NCBI GenBank assembly: GCA_013180625.2
Contig: SNVD02000498.1
Location: forward strand, 1-64,000
DNA length: 64,000 nucleotides
Source: Boswellia sacra
Lineage: Eukaryota; Streptophyta; Magnoliopsida; Sapindales; Burseraceae
Direction: 5' to 3'
In this document: one piece after another, positions 63,403-64,000 of the stretch
How positions within the stretch are numbered: position 1 is the first letter of the stretch
How the letters are laid out: each line of letters starts with the position of its first letter
The notes under the pieces: generated by a model
Seen by the model: only the letters and a program-made list of their open reading frames with translations
Told to the model about the DNA's origin: nothing
Databases searched by the model: none
Program-made: the position numbers and the translations under genes

Positions 63403-63526
63403 ATGAAAATGCAAGAAAAGAAAGGAAAATGAATGCAAGGTGAGCAACAGTTTTTAGGGAACTGAAAAACCGACTTTAAAAGTCACAGAGTACCGTATCC
63501 GCCACTTGACCGGGAAAAATCAATCC

Positions 63527-64000
63527 TTAAAAAGGATCGACTAAAGCAATGGACTCTTCATTTTGCTCAAAATTTTCAAAGAATGATTTTAACCATTGTC
63601 CATTAACTTTAAACACATTACCATTCTTTGGGTTCTCAATTTCAACTGCTCCATGAGGGAAAACATTTTTAACAATAAAAGGCCCAGTCCAACGAGATCG
63701 AAGTTTACCAGGAAACAAATGCAATCTTGAATCATACAAAAGAACTTTCTGTGAAGGTTCAAAAGATTTTCTAACAATGGATTTGTCATGAAAAACCTTC
63801 ATTTTTTATTTGTAGATTTTAGAATTTTCATAAGCCTCATTCCTGATTTCTTCAAGTTCACTCAGTTGGAGTTTACGTAGCTTGCAAGCATCATTCAAAT
63901 TTGTGTTGAATGTTTTAATGGCCCAATACGCTTTATGTTCAATTTCCATAGGCAAGTGACAAGGTTTTCCATAAACTAATCTATAAGGAGGCATTCCTAA
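63527..64000 (-). pseudogene. pol: 3' end of E2 pol (integrase C-terminal region)
   Basis: Minus-strand sequence from the window edge gives [30 protein letters not shown], then after one stop codon [40 protein letters not shown] and [20 protein letters not shown], and ends LVDPF. This is the end of the integrase core and the C-terminal GPF/Y-type region of Athila-like Gypsy elements. The single stop at about 63805 separates two otherwise continuous frames, so this pol is probably inactive, though only its end is visible. Confidence 0.85.

Overview
This window is a repeat-rich, AT-rich stretch of a flowering-plant nuclear genome, most likely a eudicot. The evidence is plant-specific gene families (LOG, COMT-type O-methyltransferase, DCL, XH/IDN2, UDP-sugar pyrophosphorylase), GT-AG introns, and plant transposons of the CACTA, hAT, PIF/Harbinger, Mutator-like and Ty3/Gypsy types. 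I cannot assign a genus. There are no rRNA or tRNA genes and no CRISPR. Only one intact host-type coding sequence is visible (a LOG-family gene), and it lies inside a retrotransposon.

Layout. (1) 58-528 is a fragment of a CACTA transposase N-terminal region. (2) 1279-19212 is a minus-strand Ty3/Gypsy element with ~1.9-kb LTRs and near-identical 5-bp target duplications (ATGCT/ATGCC). It keeps RNase H and integrase pieces, has a tandemly duplicated 3' LTR, and contains a rearranged LTR block with an ~830-bp inverted repeat. A 5.95-kb CACTA element (11077-17028) is nested in it. (3) 19902-22108 is a non-autonomous hAT element holding a solo LTR (20537-21947). (4) 22997-28987 is a complete but internally deleted minus-strand Athila-like Gypsy element (E1). 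(5) 29623-34864 is a second CACTA-type element. (6) 35148-36484 and 40952-42261 are PIF/Harbinger-like elements; the second splits a broken O-methyltransferase gene (38814-42522). (7) 42700-43415 is a ~118-bp tandem repeat. (8) From 45436 to beyond the window end lies a second, longer member of the E1 family (E2). It carries an intact intronless LOG-like cytokinin-activation gene, a 408-bp MITE, and a 13.3-kb CACTA element (49514-62861) inserted in a post-pol ORF.

The most striking content is the three CACTA elements, none of which shows a transposase. They are Pack-type gene-capturing elements loaded with spliceable fragments of unrelated host genes, all in the same (+) orientation. Element 1 carries DCL-domain protein, alpha/beta-hydrolase and chaperonin CCT-beta pieces, plus two unidentified pieces. 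Element 2 carries an E2F piece. Element 3 carries JMJ25/IBM1-type histone demethylase, UDP-sugar pyrophosphorylase (nine consecutive exons), CbbY-like HAD hydrolase and XH-domain (IDN2/FDM) pieces. Elements 1 and 3 share both ends and are one family with different cargo. E1 still shows the unoccupied version of the site where element 3 sits in E2. The LOG gene in E2, in the retrotransposon's own orientation between the post-pol ORF and the 3' LTR, looks like a separate gene capture by an LTR retrotransposon.
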